DNA of 64,000 nt from Saprolegnia diclina VS20 (taxonomy: Eukaryota > Oomycota > Saprolegniomycetes > Saprolegniales > Saprolegniaceae). Position 1 is the first letter of the stretch, and each line of letters opens with the position of its first letter. This document shows, in pieces, positions 1 to 10,527 of the stretch. The notes under the pieces are model-generated. The model did no database searches. It saw only the letters and a list, made by a program, of their open reading frames with translations, and was not told the DNA's origin. The stretch covers positions 700,193 to 764,192 of the forward strand of contig NW_008246077.1 in the NCBI RefSeq assembly GCF_000281045.1, in the 5' to 3' direction. The position numbers and the translations under genes are program-made.

Positions 1-82
1 GACTCGCACATGATTGGTCTAAATTCCTAACCAAAGAGCCAATTAAAGGCTCAAACCAAGAGTCCGGTTAATGCATGTTTAG

Positions 83-88
83 TATCCG
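83..88. promoter_or_regulatory. TATCCG half-site upstream of the pseudouridine synthase
   Basis: TATCCG lies about 40 bp before the start codon at 125. It matches half of the TATCCGGATA palindrome that recurs before many genes in this window. Its promoter role is inferred from position only. Confidence 0.35.
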
Positions 89-124
89 TAAAAGGCGCGA
101 TATGATTGTTGGTTTGGACGCGCG

Positions 125-1119
125 ATGTTGCTCCTGCAAAGATACGCCGGCCGGGCCGTGCCGCGCTGGCCGACGTCTGTGCTTGGTGCGCTGTCGCTTC
201 CAAGCGCCTTGAGCTTCCGGTCGTTTAGCGCTCCGGGCGCAGACACGGACCTCGTACGCCTCAGCAAGCTCATGTCCATGAAAGGTGCAACGCGCCATCA
301 ACATCGACACTCACATGCTATCAACGTTAGGCATTTGCTCGCGCCGCGAGGCCGACAACTACATTCAGAGTGGCAACGTTCGCGTCAATGGCGAGATTGT
401 ACGTACTCCGTACCAGATCGCATCTAACTCGGGTGTAGGTTGCCGAACTCGGCTCCAAAGTCCACCCATCGAGCACGATTGAGCTTAGCCGCGATGCCAA
501 CACACACCGGAAGAGCAAGGTCACTGTGATCCTCAACAAACCGCTCAACCTCGTCTCGTCGCAGCCTGAGAATGGCCATGCGCCCGCGATCAAGCTCTTG
601 TCCCCCGAGAACGAGTTCAAGGAGCTGAGCGTCCAGCAGCCGTTCCTTCTCGATGGCCCGATGAAGATGAACGTCGAGCGCTTTGGGCCGCTGGCGTTAC
701 CAAAGATGGCAGTCTGTGGCCGCCTCGACGTCAACTCGACCGGTCTCCTTATCTTTACGCAAGACGGCACACTCGCCAAGTCGATTCTGGACCCGGAAGG
801 CGGTGTCGAGAAAGAGTACCTCGTGCGCGTCAATTTGAGTTTGGACGAGAAGGACCGGGCGACGCAAGTCAAGGTGCAAAAGCTACGGGACGGTATCTAC
901 ATTGAAGGTGTCCTCTTCAGTGCCAAGAAGGTCGAAATCATCAACGAAAACCAGCTGCGCGTGATCCTCACCGAAGGCAAACACCGCCAAATTCGCCGCA
1001 TGTGCGAGCAGGTCGGGCTCAAGGTCGTCGCGCTCAAGCGCGTGCGCATTGGCAACATCAAGCTGCGAACGCTCCCGGTCGGCAAGTGGCGGTATCTCCA
1101 GTCGTTTGACAAGTTGTAA
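125..1119 (+). CDS. RsuA/RluB-family RNA pseudouridine synthase, probably organellar
   Basis: Exons 125-284, 331-398 and 439-1119 give about 302 residues. The family isomerises uridine to pseudouridine in rRNA. The first ~40 residues are rich in Arg, Ser and Ala and lack acidic residues, like a mitochondrial transit peptide. An S4 RNA-binding domain follows (LVRLSKLMSM, then GICSRREADNYIQSGNVRVNG across the first junction). The catalytic motif GRLDVNSTGLLIFTQDG carries the expected Asp, and the C-terminal LTEGKHRQIRRM is the RsuA-type signature. The introns (46 and 40 bp) have GTGCAA and GTACGT donors, and the second has a CTAAC branch-like sequence. The start at 125 is chosen because it alone provides both leader and complete S4 domain. 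Family assignment is firm; the exact rRNA target cannot be told. Confidence 0.9.
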
Positions 1120-1150
1120 TAACTTGTGTATTGTATTGTGGAGAGCTTGT

Positions 1151-1999
1151 CTACTCTTCGTCATCAAAATACGCATCGTGCGCGTCCCGTGTGAGCGCCG
1201 TAAAGTCATCGTACGCGATGCTGTCGTCCACTTCGTCGTACTTGGTGAAGCCCACATCGAGACCTTGGAGAAAGCGCTGGCACATGACGTCGACGAGCTG
1301 CTGCCGCCGCTCCTCGATACTGAGCTGATCCATTTCGTCGTCGTCATCGTAGACCATGCCCTGCGGATCTGCTGCCACGTCGTCCATCGAATCGTCTTGC
1401 GCTTCGTCGTCACTGTCCGAGTCGAATTCTTCTTCAAAGCTACCATGGTTGTTCAGGGCAGGCTCTTTGATGGGCGCCGGTCGATGGTGCCGCATCATTC
1501 TACGCTCCAAGATGAGGCGACCGGTTTTCATACAGTAGGCAATCGTGTACCCCCATGCGCTTTCTTCCTCTTCCTTCCTTGCTTCGAGCGCTTGCTTGTC
1601 CATGGACGCCATCAAGAAGGTTGAGAGCGACTACATCGCCTGAGCTCCTTTGTGCAAACGATGGCAGCAGCGTACCGCTGGCTCGGCCCGCGCCGAGGTG
1701 TTGGGCGGAATGTACCGACCGAGGTGGAAGTGAAACAAACTCGGGCTGCGCCGCTCCATGTTCTCGTCCGAAAAGTAGTTGGACGTCCGCAGCAGCTCTT
1801 GGAGCTTGCAGTACCGGCGGTTCTTTATCCTCGCGTCGAGGCCGGGCGCGAGCCGTCGCTGGAAGTCGCGCGCAGTCGCCACCGGCTCGCGGCTCGGTGC
1901 AGCCTGCAGCGTCCGCATGTAGGCGTCCAGCGGGTCTTCGTCTTCAATGTCGTCTTCCATGCCCATCGAGGTGAGGCCGTCCATGAGCAGATCGGCCAT
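1151..1999 (-). CDS. CCDC97: CCDC97 homologue (DUF2052 family)
   Basis: Exon 1 is 1999-1676 and exon 2 is 1630-1151, with a 45-bp intron (1631-1675). The first exon carries the conserved segment IKNRRYCKLQELLRTSNYFS followed by an aromatic-rich stretch (LFHFHLGRYIPPN). After a very acidic Asp/Glu/Ser tract, the second ends in the family tail: a VDVMCQRFLQGLDVGF block and a terminal AYFDDEE. CCDC97 is a splicing-associated protein reported with SF3B/U2 components, so a nuclear role is likely by family. The start at 1999 (MADLLMDGL) is preferred over the in-frame Met at 2062, because the latter lies upstream of the CCGGATA promoter motif. It is divergent from the BRCA1-like gene, with 107 bp between starts. 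Confidence 0.85.
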
Positions 2000-2033
2000 T
2001 GCTGCAGGGCGAATGCGAAAATGCAACCGAGCA

Positions 2034-2058
2034 ATCCGGATAATACGCATGTATCCGG
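2034..2058. promoter_or_regulatory. Paired CCGGATA motifs in a divergent promoter
   Basis: ATCCGGATAA (2034-2043) and TATCCGG (2052-2058) sit between the divergent starts at 1999 and 2107, about 35-50 bp from each. They are copies of the recurrent TATCCGGATA element. Confidence 0.5.
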
Positions 2059-2106
2059 TCACATTGCGATAACCGCGGCCAAGTGCAATTTTGGAGGGAA
2101 CGTGAT

Positions 2107-3774
2107 ATGGTGCTGCATGCGGCCGTCGCCCGCGCGCTCGACGCCTTCGCCACGCAGATGCGGTGCCCGATCTGCCTCGAGGCGCTTAGCCGGCCTTTCT
2201 CGCTGCCATGCAACCACTTCTTCTGCGAGGCCTGCATCCACACGGCGCTAGGCTTTGCGACCACCTGCCCTGTCTGCAAGGCCATGGTGCGCAAGCGGAC
2301 GCTGCGCCACGATACCTCGGTGCAGCGCATCCAAGACGCGCTGCAAAAGCTCATGGCCATGCGACCAGCGATCGAAGCGCCAGTGCCGGCGGTGACAGTG
2401 CCCACGAGTATATGCATCGACCTCTGCAGCGAAGAGTCGGAGTACGAGCAGTCCAACTCGGTCACACAGGCGACGCAAATCGACGCGCCACCCCTCGTAC
2501 CTGTCGTCGCGCCCGAGACAGAGGTGCATAATGCGATCCTCTCGCCCGAGAGGCCGCCGCAAACTGAAGTGTTCACTGGCGGCCAAGTCGTCGAAGTCAG
2601 CGCGCGCACGTGGCCCGGCATCAACAAGCTCGGTGGCACGGCGTGGATCGTCCGTCGCAACGACGGTATCTCTCAACCTTGCCAACGCAATTTGTCGATT
2701 GGTTTATGGGTGTAGATGGCACGTACAACGTCAAGTACGTCTTGGGCGGCCGCGAAGGTCGCGTCGATCCGGTTTACATTCGAAGTGCTGGCACAAGCAA
2801 CAACGACAACAACAGCAGCGACGACGCAAGGACCTCTCCTGCGCCCTCCTCAGCACGAACGATACCATCTCGGAAGCGCCTGTCGCCAGCAATCGAGAGT
2901 CCTCCGCCGGCAGCGCCCAAGAAAGCGAAAAAGGCCGTCCACATCCGCGAAGCGCTCGTGTTTCTCTGCTCGGGCCTCAACCACGATGAGAAGACGCTCG
3001 TCGAGTCGTGCGCGCAGCTCGTGGGCGCGACGACGGTGCACGAATGGACCGAGTCGGTCACGCACGTGATTGTCAAGTGCCAGCACGCAGCGCCGATGCG
3101 CCAGAAGCTCCAGCTGTCGGATAAAGTCAATCGTTGGGTCAAGATCCGGTCCATCAAGTACCTCAAAGCCGTCGTGTCGGGTCGCTGGATCGTCAGCGAT
3201 GCATGGATTCAAGGTCCCTTTTTCATCGCCTTCTCCACTCATGGGACTGACGTACGGTAGCGTGCGTCAAGGCAAAGGGACTCGTGAGCGAAGAGACGTA
3301 CGAAGTCCAGGGGCTGCTGAAAGTGCAGCATGTGCCCGAGATTGCCAAGAAGGCGCGCCTCCTCCGCCAAGCCAACCTCGCGACGGTACGTGAAGCGTTC
3401 ACTGTCTATCGAGTTGACCAATGTTTCTGGGTCAGGCCACGGGCGTGCCGAGTGCCGTCGGGACACGCCTCTTTGCCTCGCTTGTGTGCGTCGTATACGG
3501 CAACTTTGCCTCGCCACTCCCCCCAAAGCATGAAATTGGGTCCCTCGTTCGCCTCGGTGACGGTACTATCGTTTCCAGCCTCGACGACCTTGTCAAGGCG
3601 GCGGCGCAGACCTCGAGCCGGACGTGCGTCGTGATTGTAGAGGCCATGGACGTTGTGCTGCCACTCCCAACAACAGCGGCCGGCCTCACCATCTACGCGG
3701 TCGGGTACGAGTGGGTCCTCGACTCAGTGAGCGAGTGTGCGCTCAAGCCCCTCGCCCACTTGCTTCAAACCTAG
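2107..3774 (+). CDS. BRCA1-like RING-finger and BRCT-domain protein
   Basis: Exons 2107-2665, 2716-3213, 3261-3385 and 3436-3774 (introns of 50, 47 and 50 bp). An N-terminal C3HC4 RING (CPICLEAL, CNHFFCEACI, CPVC) follows a short helix-like leader, as in BRCA1. An acidic linker leads to a compact Tudor-like block (SARTWPGINKLGGTAW, then GTYNVKYVLGGREGRVDPVY) split by intron 1. A first BRCT repeat follows (LVFLCSGLNHDEK to GRWIVSDAWIQ), and the C-terminal ~110 residues resemble a second BRCT. This architecture implies an E3 ubiquitin ligase that reads phospho-partners in DNA-damage signalling; this is inference. The protein is much shorter than animal BRCA1 because the long central region is absent. 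An in-frame Met exists upstream at 2083. Confidence 0.88.
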
Positions 3775-3842
3775 CGTTCTTGTACCTACATATATGGTAT
3801 CAACTTGATAGTGTCGAAACGGTTCCTTCAGTTTGCAATTGT

Positions 3843-4994
3843 ATGTGGAGTTACACGTACAACGGACGCCGCAGTGCGTTCGGTGACGCCCAGCGTATCT
3901 TCTTCTCGGCCGCGAGCAACGACAGTGGCAAGCGCGCACTGGCGACAGCGCTCGAGAGAGGCACGCGGAGTATATATATCGGCGCCCCCGACGACGCCCC
4001 CCAGCTCGCCAAAGGTCCTCAAACCGGATGGGAGCCAACTTATCACGGATGCTCTAGTCAAAAAGGCCATTCGAGACGTAGTCGCCACGACTATACTGCG
4101 ACGTGACGAACTTAGCATCGTGTGCGAGTGCAGCCACTTGTGGAACCCGACAGCGCTACGAACAAAGGTCGTCGACCTTCTCGCCAAGCTCGACGTTGCG
4201 TACTTGGATGGGCTGTTGTTGCCAGCGAGCTTGCTCCCGCCGTTCGAGACGGTATTGATCATGTTGTCGATACCCAAGTGGATCACGCGCGTAGCAACTT
4301 TGTGTCGATGAGCTCGAGCACGGATGGCGCCAGCTGGTGGAGATGCGCAACGAAGGGCTAGTCAAGCGCATTGGCGTCAGCGACTTTCCAGTCGTCTTCC
4401 TCGAAGTGCTTTTCGACCGCTTTCCGACCGACCGCGTCGAGATTATCTGCTTGAGTGTGCACCCACTCCAGCCGCAACGCCACGTCATTCGGTTTGCTCA
4501 TGCAAAGCAATTGGACGTGCTGGCTCGATGTCCCACCGCACTGCCCGACACGGTCGCGTATGCCGATCGCGAGCGCTGGCTGCAGCTCGCAGCGTCCATC
4601 GCAGTTTCCCACGCATCGCTAACGTTCAAGTACACGCTGCCGTCCGAGACGGTGCAAGCCGACACGGCAGTTGCGGTGCTGTCGCCCCCCGTTGACGCCA
4701 GCGTGCCGATGCTACCCCTCAAGGTGTGATTCATCAAGCTCCAGAAACTTGACCAGAAGGATGCATTAGACGCCAAGCCAAGTGGCCGTCAAGTGGCTTC
4801 TTCAGCGAGGTCTCGTGTGCGTGCCGATGGTCGAAGGCGACGAGCCGTACTCGGACGAAAACGTCGCAGATCTCTTTAGCCTCACACACCCCTTCGTGCA
4901 CGATGTGGCCAGCGCCGCCCCGTCCAAGCCGTACCAGTTCATTCTCTCCAAAGACGAAATGGTCGCGATCGGGCATCTTGGCGCCCCCCACTAA
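3843..4994 (+). CDS. Aldo-keto reductase-like protein, catalytic site degenerate
   Basis: Exons 3843-4014, 4058-4251, 4295-4723 and 4770-4994, with introns of 43, 43 and 46 bp. The fold signature is visible: ALATALERGTRSIYIGAP near the N terminus, RRDELSIVCEC, then MRNEGLVKRIGVSDFP (AKRs have KxIGVSNF), VHPLQPQ, and AVKWLLQRGLVCVP near the end. The AKR catalytic tetrad is Asp, Tyr, Lys and His. Here the segment that should hold Asp and Tyr (GxRxxDTAxxY) reads GTRSIYIGAPDDAP, and the TK that carries the Lys is replaced by CEC. The protein is therefore probably not a normal NADPH oxidoreductase. The reading frame is intact through four exons, so this looks like a maintained divergent paralogue rather than a pseudogene. 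Substrate unknown. Confidence 0.75.
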
Positions 4995-5355
4995 AGCTAG
5001 ATGCTATTTCAAATCCTCTAATGATATCTACACAACGAAAGCTATCTCGAATTCCACAGATACGTTTGCCAAATGTATAGCATTGTCATTTGGCAATGCG
5101 TTGATACCGCCGCCGTCTTCGGCTCGTTTTGAGCCGATTAGGTGACAGCGGACAAAGCGCTCTATAGTCGATAGGGCTGCGAGGAAGGTGCAAGGCCTGT
5201 GGTGCCAACTAGTGGTTGTACCGACTCCAACAACTCCCTGTCGAACGTTTGCTCTGGACGATCCTGTCAACGTAACGCTATGGTCACGTTGGTGGCGCCA
5301 TCTTGCGGGGTCCGTTTTTCGTTACCCAAAATATCCACAACCAAGACAGTTCATC

Positions 5356-6317
5356 ATGCCCGAGACCCCCGTGACGGTGCGCGTGCGGAAGAGCATCAAC
5401 GAAGCGTACCCTACGCCGTCGCCGCGCACGCGGCCCCACAGCCGCAACTCGTGCTCGCAGGTCACGATTCCAGAGATCGAGACCAACGCGTTGGGCGACG
5501 TTGTGACCGAAGACCTCGCGCGACTCTACTCGCTCGAGAGCAGGGAGCTGCGCTTTGGCGACACGATTGAGCTCCACGCCATGTCGGCCTTTGAGAAGGC
5601 GACTAAGGATGCGCCCATTGGCTTCATGCGCTGGTCGACGTCCTCGGACGCCAAGCACATGCAGAACGTCCTTGTCGTGCCACCCGTCGACTCGGCGCTC
5701 TTCTCCGTCGCCCGCTTTGTCATGTACAGCAATTCGTGAGATCTGTAGAATCATGTCAGCTCATTTAGCATGCCGACGCGTGACGACGCCAAGAGCAAGC
5801 TGCACAAGACCACGTTGCGCTACGACGATGAATTCGTGCTCGAGCTCTCGCCGCAAACCGCCGCCGAGTGCACCAACACGCGGCCTCCGAAAGCCAAATA
5901 TTCGCTCAACAACAAGACGCCGTCAACGAACGACTTTATCTCGGCGCAGCCGCGCCAATTCAGGGTCGCGGACGAGACGCACGTTGGCAGCAAGGGCGAG
6001 CTGCATGTGGTCTTGCGCAAAGAGAGCAGCATTGCCGACATGGTACGCGACGCAGTGTCTTGGAATTATATACCAACGGGATTTGGCTGCTCTAGCCTGT
6101 CCAAGACGGCGACATGCAAGTGACGCTGCATGTGACCAACTCGAATCGCCATCGGACGTCGCTCAACAACAACGTGGTGCAATTCGCCCTTGACACGGGC
6201 ACGTCCGGCGCGTACTTGGGCTGCGACCGCAAGAAAAGTCTCTTTGGCTTTGCGAATTCGCGGCCAAGTACCAAACCGATCGTGTTTCGCCTGGCCAAGG
6301 TCAAGACTTTTTCCTAA
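5356..6317 (+). CDS. Protein of unknown function, predicted beta-rich
   Basis: Exons 5356-5735, 5769-6042 and 6096-6317. The first intron is only 33 bp (GTGAGA donor, TTTAG acceptor) and the second is 53 bp. The product is about 291 residues. The first ~45 residues are Pro/Ser/Arg-rich and look disordered. The rest alternates hydrophobic and polar residues (ELRFGDTIELHAMS, LRYDDEFVLELSP, KGELHVVLRKE, DMQVTLHVTNSN), a beta-sandwich-like pattern with two related FGDTIEL/YDDEFVLEL strands. No signal peptide, membrane segment or catalytic motif is seen, and I do not recognise the family. The start at 5356 is the first Met in a clean frame after an AT-rich leader. Confidence 0.65.
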
Positions 6318-6423
6318 CTTTTGGTATTGATTTGTCGATTTTTTTTCGATTTTTTCGATTTTTGTGCATTAAGTTCGAGTGTAAGTGAAGTTCGAGTGTA
6401 AGTTCGACAGTGCACTTTTCAAA

Positions 6424-8940
6424 ATGAAAGATTTCTCGGCCGTGCTGGACCGCTTCAAGACGGGCGGCAGTAGCTCGCCGCCCAAACTGCCGGCGCCGCT
6501 GCGCAGCGCGCACGAGTCACCATCGTTCTTTGGCCTCTTGACACCTGTCGTCTCACCGCCCAAGCAAGCGGCGCCGTCGTCGTCGCCATCGGCGTTTGAC
6601 GCCGAGTACGTGGGCTTCCACCGGGAGCGTTGGCTGCAGCAGTCGGGCGCCGCCACCAAAGCTGCATCGTTCCCGTCGTCGCACTATGCCAATTTGCACC
6701 ACCACTCGTATGCGTCCAAGACCAAGGACGTCAACGTGCAGCAGATCGACCGCGACATTGAGCGCACGATGCTGTACGACACGGCGTCCGTCGAGCAGCG
6801 GCGGCTCGGGCTCGCGACCGCGTCGTGCCGGCCAGCCAACGTGCCGATGCTCCGGCGCGTGCTCGTTGCGGCGTCTTGGCACTTGACGACGGTGGGCTAC
6901 TGCCAGAGCATGGACATTCTCTGCGCGTTCCTCCTCCAGTACTTTGACGAAGAAGATGCATTTTGGATGCTTGTGACGCTCGTCGACGACATCCTGCCCG
7001 GGTACTATACGCCGACGCTCGATGGTATTCAAGTCGACCAGCGCGTCTTCCAGGAACTCGTGCAAGAGTACCTCCCCGAGCTGAGCGCCGTACAACGTAC
7101 CGTGATCGTGTGGGTGTTGATGCGGTCCTTGTGTAGCACTTGGAGTCGCAGCATGCGGGCGTCTCGCTCCTTTGCTTCCACTGGTTTCTCTGCTTGTACG
7201 TCAACGTGCTTCCGACGCACGTGGCGGAGCTCGTGTGGAGCTGTCTCTTTGAGTGGGGTCCCCGCGCGCTCTTTGAGATGGGCTTGCGCATTCTGACCAT
7301 TGGTACGGCGACAACGATGAAATCTGTCGCATCTCAGAACCGGTTTAGCGGAGGCCGACTTGCTCGCGTGTGACAACTCGGTCGAGCTCCTCGAGACGCT
7401 TCAGGACGTCGCGGTGCAGGTCAACAGCAGCATCGTCCTGCCCGTCTACGAAGGCGTCCTCCTCAAGCGCGACGGCAAAGAGAGTCTCTCCATGTCGCCA
7501 ATTCCCTCGCCGTCGCCGCTCGCGCGGCTGCAAAAGCACGCGACCTTAAGCGTCCGCAAGGTTTTTGAGTTTGACATTTCAGCGCCCTTTGTCGCTGCGC
7601 TGCGGTCGCACTACGCGATGGCGCATCGTCATCGCGAGATGGTCGTGCCGCCCGAGCCAGCGACGTTTGCGGGACTTCCGCTCACCACCGAGGCGTCGCA
7701 GTGGCCAACGCCCGCGTCCACCAAGTTTCAAGCGGTGCGGGCGAGCGTCGCCTCGTTTACGCGCGTTCCCGCTGAGATTGCGTCGTCTGTTCTTAGCAGC
7801 CCGCTCCACCAAGGCGTCAAGCCGACGCGAAGTCAGTATGAGCTGAGCTTGCCGCGCGCACTGCGGTCGACGTCACCGCCCAACCACCGACTCGGCTCCC
7901 GCGCACACTCACTGCCCGAGCGCCTTCCCGTGCGCAACGACGCTGGCTTTGGGCTCCACGACCTCAAGGCGCTCCACGGCAGTATACTGGACCGTCTTCT
8001 CGACGACCAAAAGAACCGGTAATTTTGCTCTGTAGGTGGACGGAGCCGAACAATTGGCGGTCTGTAGGTGGCGCTGGGAGCGGCAGAATGCCAAGAACGA
8101 GTGGGTCGGGTACTCGGCGCTCAGCGGCGCGATCCTCGAAGGCTCCAAGAAGGGAAATATGCTGCACGTGAGCTTGTGCGAAGACCGCATCGATACGTAC
8201 GGCAGCTTTTCGCTGCCCGAAGCCACCCAAGTTCTCGTGGACCTCCAGCAAATGGTCGAGCAGTGTGAAGTGTCGGGACGCATCTCCAAAGTGCGGCGCG
8301 TGCGCGGCCTCGAAGACACGAGCGTCTACGACGTCCCGCTCGAAGTGCAAACGATCCAGCGCGTGTGGGCCCCCTGCGCGAGCCACGTGCAGCAGGTACC
8401 CCGATGACGACACCTTGTGTGAGCTGTCACGATGACATATCATGTTGTTGATAGGCGTGGGAACCAACGGCCGTGCGCGATATGCTCTTGGCGCTCACGC
8501 AGCCCAACGACACGATCCTACTCCGCGACATTGGCATTGGGCTTGCGATTACGTGTGCGGGGCCTCCGAAAGATCGCCTCGAGTTTGTCTTGGGGCTCTT
8601 TGACTGCTTTCCAATGAATGACGAGTCGGCCGTCATCGAGGTACATTGACGTGTGTCGTGCACGGGTTCTGATGACGGTATGTGGCGTAGAACGAAGTGC
8701 TGCATGAGATTTTGCGGACGATCTATGGGTTTTGCTACGACGCCAACGTCCACGAACGATGCTTTCGCTTCTTTTGCTTTGTGCTCACGTTTGTGACGCG
8801 CACGTCGGTACGTCCATCTGCTGTATGAACTCCACTCGAGTCGACTTCGTACGAGGTACATCATCTGCGTCTAGCTCACGTATCGCCGCAGTGTCGAGCT
8901 CCTCCTGCTCCACTTTCAACACGTCTTTTCACAGCACTAG
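6424..8940 (+). CDS. TBC-domain RabGAP with C-terminal WWE-like domain
   Basis: Seven exons: 6424-7089, 7137-7302, 7350-8018, 8068-8395, 8455-8640, 8691-8807 and 8875-8940. The TBC domain spans the first two exons. Both catalytic fingers of active Rab GTPase activators are present: the Arg finger IDRDIER (IxxDxxR) and the Gln finger GYCQSMD (YxQ). Typical helices follow (EEDAFWMLVTLVDDILPGYY, LLCFHWFLCLYVN). A Ser/Pro-rich linker separates it from a segment starting RWRWERQNAKNEWVGYS, which fits a WWE module (Trp-rich, often a poly-ADP-ribose or ubiquitin-system binder). An unrecognised helical tail ends at 8940. It likely stimulates GTP hydrolysis by a Rab at a membrane. An upstream Met at 6385 is possible. 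Confidence 0.88.
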
Positions 8941-9127
8941 TCAACACGTCGGTTGGAATCACCACGTTTTTCTTGTGTAATTTCGTATCTCGCTTGGACG
9001 AGTATCAAGTACGAGACCTAACCCTACAAGTCAACTCGCAAAGTCTACTGGTCCTCGACCTTCTGCAAAACTAAGAAAAACTAAGAAAAACTAGAAAACG
9101 AAATCGCGGCATTATATGACACACTTG
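8941..9127. other. Short AT-rich 3' spacer with AAAACTAAG repeats
   Basis: Between two convergent 3' ends. Three near-identical AAAACTAAG/AAAACTAG units lie at about 9067-9096. No ORF is supported. It may hold polyadenylation signals; none is clear. Confidence 0.3.
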
Positions 9128-10354
9128 CTATACGTCGGTGGGCAGTTGACGCACAAGCGCTCTGTCCCAGAGGGCGCCTATCGGCTCCAACGTCTCGTCC
9201 GACGCCTGGAGCGTGACGCGGCGATGCGACCGCCGGACGCACGCCAGTACATTGTTGGTGTGGAGCTCGACAACCCAGACGCGGCAATGACGCACTGTAT
9301 GCAACGTGGCTTGGACACTGCGCAGCGACAGGTGCGCCCTGTCAATGACAACAACGTCCGTCTTTTCCGCGAGCGCATGCGCGAGCGTCCGGTTGCAAAA
9401 ATCGTCCGGCTCGTCGCTTTGGGGCTCGTCAAACACGAGGCTGTTGCGCTCGGCGTAGTAGCCTTCGCTCGTGCAGACGACGCTCGAGAGCCCTCGACGG
9501 TCACAGTCGCTTTGGAGATGACGCGCCAGCGTCGACTTGCCGGCGCCCGGGACACCGCGCAGCAGCACCGCGTCACCCGGTTGCAGCAGCACATCGAGCA
9601 AAATGGAAACCGGAGGGTTGGGAATTGAGTACAAGCTTGGGTGGGACCCGTCGATCGCGCGCGCCGAGCCGCCAATGGTGCAGAGCTCGAGGCTCGTGAC
9701 CGGTTGTACTCCAATCGTCGTATGCCTGTACGCTCCATAGAGCGCGGGGTCGATGGAAGCGTACGATGACAGCTTGCACAACGTGATGTGCGGTATGTAT
9801 GGTGCATGGTTGCCGGCGAGGTCCAGCCCGGCCGCGCGGAGCTCGCTGTGCAAATTCTCGACAAGGAACCCGAGGGCGGGGCACGGTGCTAGCGTCGCGA
9901 TCAACACACGGTGGTTGAAGTGCGTGACACCGTCAAGCGAGACCGTCTTGTTCGGAGGAAAGAGCGCAGATAGAAGGTGCTGGGCCCGCCGCAAGACGGC
10001 CTGGGTGCGCCAAAGGTCTTGCAGTGTATGCAGTCGCAGCACGAGCAGCGTACAGTGCAATTTGGGCGGCGGAATCATCCCATGCGCGAGCCGTGCATCC
10101 TTGCGCTGAATCGCATCCTGGATCGACTCGCAGCGCGCGATCGTTGCTGGCTCGGTGAGGCGAAAGCACAGAAAGGCGTTGGGGCCGGTTGTCGGCCGCG
10201 CCCGTGCGCTACGCTTGCCGCTGCGTCCGCTCGCGTAGGTACTCTTCGGGCCAGCGTCGGCGCCATTCCGGTCTTGACCGCCGTAGAGAAGCGCTGCGCG
10301 CGGGTTCATGCCCTGCGGCGGGCCACGAGGAGGCTGGTCGCGGCTCGACCACAT
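9128..10354 (-). CDS. 2H phosphoesterase (AKAP7/LigT-like) fused to a P-loop kinase (N4BP2L-like)
   Basis: Intronless, 408 residues. Residues ~58-230 are an AKAP7-type 2H phosphoesterase: NAFLCFRLTEP, then the two HxT motifs LHCTLLVL (His100) and PHITLCKL (His189) about 90 residues apart. The family opens or trims cyclic phosphodiester ends of RNA. Residues ~250-408 are a P-loop kinase-like domain: Walker A GVPGAGKST (267-275), a lid-like FCNRTLAHAL segment and Walker B-like VVVIDRAHL, as in N4BP2/PNKP-like kinases. The pairing recalls the kinase plus cyclic phosphodiesterase halves of fungal/plant tRNA ligase, but in reverse order and with no ligase domain. A role in RNA-end processing is inferred. 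The start could also be the Met at 10309. Confidence 0.82.
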   Translation of the reverse strand: MWSSRDQPPRGPPQGMNPRAALLYGGQDRNGADAGPKSTYASGRSGKRSARARPTTGPNAFLCFRLTEPATIARCESIQDAIQRKDARLAHGMIPPPKLHCTLLVLRLHTLQDLWRTQAVLRRAQHLLSALFPPNKTVSLDGVTHFNHRVLIATLAPCPALGFLVENLHSELRAAGLDLAGNHAPYIPHITLCKLSSYASIDPALYGAYRHTTIGVQPVTSLELCTIGGSARAIDGSHPSLYSIPNPPVSILLDVLLQPGDAVLLRGVPGAGKSTLARHLQSDCDRRGLSSVVCTSEGYYAERNSLVFDEPQSDEPDDFCNRTLAHALAEKTDVVVIDRAHLSLRSVQATLHTVRHCRVWVVELHTNNVLACVRRSHRRVTLQASDETLEPIGALWDRALVRQLPTDV

Positions 10355-10431
10355 TGTGCAATGCGACCACGAGAGCCCCGATCGAGAGTGATGGTCTGCT
10401 TTCCGCTCTCAGGATTGCGTACCCGATAATG

Positions 10432-10509
10432 GCTTTCATAAACGACACTGGGCTCTATAGCCGGTACTGGGGTTTATAGCCGACACTGGCCTTTATAGCC
10501 GACACCGTG
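10432..10509. repeat. Four tandem copies of a 19-20 bp unit
   Basis: Four imperfect copies based on TTTATAGCCGACACTGG lie head to tail, ending 18 bp before the start codon at 10528 and about 80 bp before the divergent start at 10354. Each unit includes a TATAGCC core, so the array may act as a promoter. Confidence 0.7.
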
Positions 10510-10527
10510 TAACTGGTTGTGACTGGA

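Noticed and set aside
7090-7136. In-frame stops in the TBC gene as signs of a pseudogene
   Set aside because: All frame changes are explained by short GT..AG introns, and conserved motifs continue across each junction. The same holds for the other interrupted genes.
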